DNA of 59,873 bases from Sphingomonas sp. AOB5 (GTDB lineage Bacteria; Pseudomonadota; Alphaproteobacteria; Sphingomonadales; Sphingomonadaceae): NCBI RefSeq assembly GCF_029433115.1, contig NZ_JARNTV010000023.1, positions 1 to 59,873 on the forward strand. The letters are read 5' to 3'. The notes under the pieces were generated by a model. It ran no database searches, was not told the DNA's origin, and was given only the letters and a program-made list of their open reading frames with translations. Shown piece by piece: positions 59,208-59,873 of this stretch. Both the position numbers and the translations under genes were made by a program. Position 1 is the first letter of the stretch; every line of letters begins with the position of its first letter.

Positions 59208-59873
59208 CTAGGCGGCGGCCGCGCGCTTCGCGAGATAGCGGCTTGCCGCCAGCGGCCCGGACACCTGCCCGCCGCGATCGAGCCAGATGGGGCCGAGCTT
59301 GCCGCCCTGCCCTTCGGTCCCGATCATGAAGTCGGCACCCTGCTGACGGATGCTGAGGCCGCCATTCCAGCGCAGATCGACCAGCACCACCGGCACGAAC
59401 ATCGGCCGCCCCCCGACATCGACGACATGGAAGCGATCGCGCGGCAGGCTGAGCTTGCCCGACAGGCGTCCACCCTTGCCCGCGGGCAGATCGAACGGGC
59501 CCTGCGCCATGCCGACCGGAGGCACGGCGTGGAAGCCGGCGATCTGGCGATCCTGATCGGGGCTGGCGCTCATCATCGCAACGATCAGGCGAACCCCGTC
59601 GGCAGGCTGTGCCGCGGTGAGGACCAGCTCGAAATCGAGCAGCGCGCCTTCGCCGACCAGTTCCATCTTCACCGGGATGAACTCGACCGCGATCGGCTCC
59701 GCCGGTGACGCGACACGCGAGGGTGCCATGCGTGGCGCAACAGCGGGCGGCGGAACCGGTGCGGGCGGAGGCGGCGCGGGTGCAGGTGATGGCGGCGCTT
59801 CCGCGACCGGCTCCTCGATTGCGTCGGGTTGCTCGAGCAAGCGCGAACGCCGCCCGATCAGCCAGCCCGCCAC
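59208..59873 (-). CDS. Membrane-anchored Pro-rich protein, 5' end at window edge
   Basis: The frame is open to the last base, where a GTG could be a start but is more likely internal, so the true start may lie outside. At least 221 residues are seen. The beginning (AGWLIGRRSRLLEQ) looks like the end of a membrane segment followed by positive residues. A Pro/Ala-rich linker (about 25-60) leads to a beta-rich domain (IPVKMELVGEGALLDFELVL, FHAVPPVGMAQGPFDLPAGK) and an Ala-rich end. No family was recognised. Confidence 0.65.
   Translation of the reverse strand: MAGWLIGRRSRLLEQPDAIEEPVAEAPPSPAPAPPPPAPVPPPAVAPRMAPSRVASPAEPIAVEFIPVKMELVGEGALLDFELVLTAAQPADGVRLIVAMMSASPDQDRQIAGFHAVPPVGMAQGPFDLPAGKGGRLSGKLSLPRDRFHVVDVGGRPMFVPVVLVDLRWNGGLSIRQQGADFMIGTEGQGGKLGPIWLDRGGQVSGPLAASRYLAKRAAAA

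Noticed and set aside
1..59873. CRISPR array
   Set aside because: No set of regularly spaced direct repeats was seen and no cas genes are present.

Overview
The window is a piece of the chromosome of a high-GC alphaproteobacterium, most likely a Sphingomonas or close relative. The pointers are a complete mra/mur/fts (dcw) cluster ending in an FtsZ with a DIPRFLR tail, an NDUFA12 homologue followed by a DUF2155 lipoprotein, a two-domain cold-shock protein, a DUF6607-linked TonB receptor, and a GTTC-N7-GTTC SOS box of the alphaproteobacterial type. Gene identities come from motifs and order visible in the sequence. No database search was run.

Region 1 (1-20370, minus strand): the division and cell-wall operon mraZ-rsmH-ftsL-ftsI-murE-murF-mraY-murD-ftsW-murG-murC-(64-aa ORF)-murB-ddl-ftsQ-ftsA-ftsZ, followed by a perfect hairpin and a TPR protein cut by the window edge. 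From ftsL to ftsQ every junction overlaps, often as ATGA, GTGA or TTGA, so many starts are GTG or TTG. Together the genes make UDP-MurNAc-pentapeptide, convert it to lipids I and II, and assemble the FtsZ-FtsA-FtsQ-FtsL-FtsW-FtsI divisome. The 541-nt region upstream of mraZ carries two phased TGGG boxes that fit MraZ autoregulation.

Region 2 (20421-38477): mixed housekeeping and accessory genes. They include cysteine synthase, a small methyltransferase-like gene pair, a stand-alone MrcB-domain HNH endonuclease in an AT-rich islet, an Mpo1-like protein, a hypoxanthine-DNA glycosylase, a VWA lipoprotein, a REP-like inverted repeat pair, an amidohydrolase, and an SOS-box-driven Y-family polymerase remnant. 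They are followed by a lipoprotein, an orphan ParA coupled to aat, aat overlapping a DUF2155 gene tail-to-tail, NDUFA12, DUF192, a double cold-shock protein, recX, a fatty acyl-AMP ligase, a GGDEF-EAL protein and tRNA-Trp.

Region 3 (38576-59873): the normally compact secE-nusG-rplK-rplA-rplJ-rplL(-rpoBC) block is present but split. About 3.7 kb (three tail-collar genes and two unknowns) lies between nusG and rplK. About 12 kb lies between rplA and rplJ: a ParD-like/methionine aminopeptidase pair under a palindrome, secreted unknowns, a Fur-box TonB receptor with DUF6607, and an AT-richer three-gene zinc-ribbon/beta-sandwich operon. A beta-helix protein and a truncated gene follow rplL where rpoB would be expected.

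The best candidates for something undescribed are the ParD-like/MetAP pair with its near-perfect palindromic operator, the three-gene envelope operon at 54034-56564, the tail-collar triad, and the 64-aa gene embedded between murC and murB.
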